Positions 62,798-64,000 of a stretch of DNA of 64,000 nt are shown here, one piece after another. The stretch lies in assembly GCA_964236735.1 (NCBI GenBank), contig CAXSFM010000015.1:37306-101305 (forward strand), given 5' to 3'. The stretch's first letter is position 1; every line of letters starts with the position of its first letter. The notes under the pieces were generated by a model. The model did no database searches and was not told where the DNA came from. It was given only the letters and a program-made list of their open reading frames with translations. The translations under genes and the position numbers were made by a program. This DNA comes from JAIVJG01 sp964236735 (lineage in GTDB: Bacteria; Acidobacteriota; Blastocatellia; Pyrinomonadales; Pyrinomonadaceae).

Positions 62798-63925
62798 ATG
62801 AAATTGAACGTTTTACTGCCCCGCTTCTTCTGCGCCCTGTTGGTGTGCGCTTTTCTCCTCGTCGGATTCTCCGCGCACCGCGTCGCCGCGCAACAGCATA
62901 AGACGACGCCGGTCACGAGCGAAGAGCTTTTAGAGCTTGTCCGGCAGTTGCCGAAACGTCCCGGCCTCAAAGATGAAATCATCAACACGATTCGACATCG
63001 CGGCATCAACTTCACTTTGACGGCAGGCTTGCGCTCGCTCGTCGCGACGAAGAGCGGCAATGACGCAGACCTCCGCCGCACGCTCGAAGAAGCCGAGCGA
63101 CGCTTCACGAATCCGACGCCCGCCGCCACGCTCCCCGCCGCCGCAGAGTCCGAAGCTCTCTTGCAGAAGGCGCGCGCCGCCGCGCTCGAAGCCGCCGGTG
63201 CGATGCCGGACTTCGTCGTCAGGCAACTCATCACGCGCGCCTACGCGCAAGGCACGACGAAGAACTGGCGCGCGTCGGATCGCCTGAGCGTCGCCGTCAG
63301 TTATCGCGTGACGGGCGGCGAGCAGTACAAACTTTTGACTTTGAACGGACTGCCGACCGGCACGGCGGGCGCGAAGGAACCGGAAGAGCAAAGCGATTAT
63401 TCAGAGGCCGGCGGGTCGAGTTCGACGGGCGAGTTCGTGACGATGCTCGCGCTGCTTTTCGCCGATGATACGAAGGCCGAATTCAAGCCCGTGGACACGG
63501 ACACGCTCGGCGACCGGCGCACGATTGTCTATGAGTACAAAGTCGAGCAGCCCAACTCGAAGATGACGCTCACTTATAATAAGACGCAGACGGTCGTCGC
63601 CGGCTATCGCGGGCGCGTGTGGATTGATCGAGAGAACAATCGCGTCCTGCGAATCGAAAGTATCTCGACCGACATCCCGCCCGACTTTCCCATCACCGCC
63701 ACCGAGCGCGTGATTGATTACGATTGGGTGACCATCGCCGAGCGGAAATATTTGCTGCCCTCGCGCGCCGTACTGGAGATGTCCGCACGCGAGCGCGGGC
63801 AAATGTACCAGACGCGCAACGACATCCGCTTTCGTAACTATCAGAAGTACGGCACTGAAATCAAGATCATCGAAGAAGACATCATTGACGACGCGCCGCC
63901 GCCGCAAAAGCCGCAAAAGCCATAA
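62798..63925 (+). CDS. Secreted protein of unknown function
   Basis: The 375-residue protein starts at ATG 62798 with a signal peptide (FFCALLVCAFLLVGFSAHRVAAQQ). A helical N-domain (LLELVRQLPKRPGLKDEIIN, LEEAERRFTNP) leads to a beta-rich C-domain with TLGDRRTIVYEYKVEQPNSK, GYRGRVWIDRENNRVLRIES and ISTDIPPDFPITATERVIDY. The last part resembles LolA/LppX-like half-barrels that carry lipids, but this is a similarity in style only. The DDAPPPQKPQ end is Pro/Lys-rich. An upstream open frame to 62612 is not supported by a start signal. Confidence 0.75.
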   Translation: MKLNVLLPRFFCALLVCAFLLVGFSAHRVAAQQHKTTPVTSEELLELVRQLPKRPGLKDEIINTIRHRGINFTLTAGLRSLVATKSGNDADLRRTLEEAERRFTNPTPAATLPAAAESEALLQKARAAALEAAGAMPDFVVRQLITRAYAQGTTKNWRASDRLSVAVSYRVTGGEQYKLLTLNGLPTGTAGAKEPEEQSDYSEAGGSSSTGEFVTMLALLFADDTKAEFKPVDTDTLGDRRTIVYEYKVEQPNSKMTLTYNKTQTVVAGYRGRVWIDRENNRVLRIESISTDIPPDFPITATERVIDYDWVTIAERKYLLPSRAVLEMSARERGQMYQTRNDIRFRNYQKYGTEIKIIEEDIIDDAPPPQKPQKP

Positions 63926-64000
63926 CGCGCGTGTCTCGCGTCGGCGTTAAGCACCCATGCAAATTTAGGTTAAAGAATGTAGCTCTTTGAAAGCTACCTT

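Overview
The window looks like a bacterial chromosome segment, most likely from the Acidobacteriota (Blastocatellia-like). This is inferred from gene content only: GC-rich coding DNA, secreted DUF3352, DUF4214 and SLH-subtilase proteins, a STAND/BTAD giant regulator, many BlaI/M56, PilZ and Ser/Thr-kinase signalling genes, and many foldback repeats between genes. No rRNA or other taxonomic marker is present except gyrA, so the phylum call is moderate.

Left part (1-17.6 kb) is accessory DNA. A giant Rhs/YD-repeat polymorphic toxin gene on the minus strand (960-10370) carries an IgGFc-binding-like N-terminus, seven PKD-type repeats, an RHS barrel and a variable C-terminal tip resembling an R-S-E ADP-ribosyltransferase. 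Two paralogous putative immunity genes follow it. Its 5' part is broken by about four frameshifts, while the PKD/RHS/toxin part is one open frame. An AT-richer stretch (10.4-14.1 kb) follows, with small charged proteins, a PD-(D/E)XK nuclease-like protein and a decayed SET-domain gene. Then comes an excisionase/tyrosine-integrase module whose integrase ends 61 nt from the 3' end of tRNA-Ser(CGA). Beyond the tRNA are a HigB-HigA-SecB-like toxin-antitoxin-chaperone (TAC) operon and a DUF262 remnant.

Middle part (17.6-46.6 kb) is chromosomal-type: tadA, a DUF2270 membrane protein, hutH, an L,D-transpeptidase, an M23 peptidase, a zinc-ribbon protein, an SDR, a SecA-like orphan overlapping an MFS exporter, an esterase, an M24 peptidase, suhB, a Ser/Thr kinase, a PilZ-PlsC-PilZ group, gyrA, a BlaI/M56 pair with visible operators, a thioesterase, a DUF3352 protein and an M28 peptidase. 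The M56 sensor is fused to a deacetylase-like domain that has lost key metal-site residues.

Right part (46.6-64 kb) is a cell-surface block: a cyclophilin, two SLH-bearing subtilases (one with 28 eight-residue repeats built on GLTMTGAD), a STAND ATPase-TPR-BTAD regulator, a truncated STAND ATPase, a PhzF-like protein, a DUF4214 protein, an MBL hydrolase and a secreted protein of unknown function.

From 19 kb rightward, many intergenic spaces hold a different foldback element, several built from 7-nt units. Some touch or supply the TAG stop codon of the neighbouring gene, and one lies inside the 5' coding end of an esterase gene.
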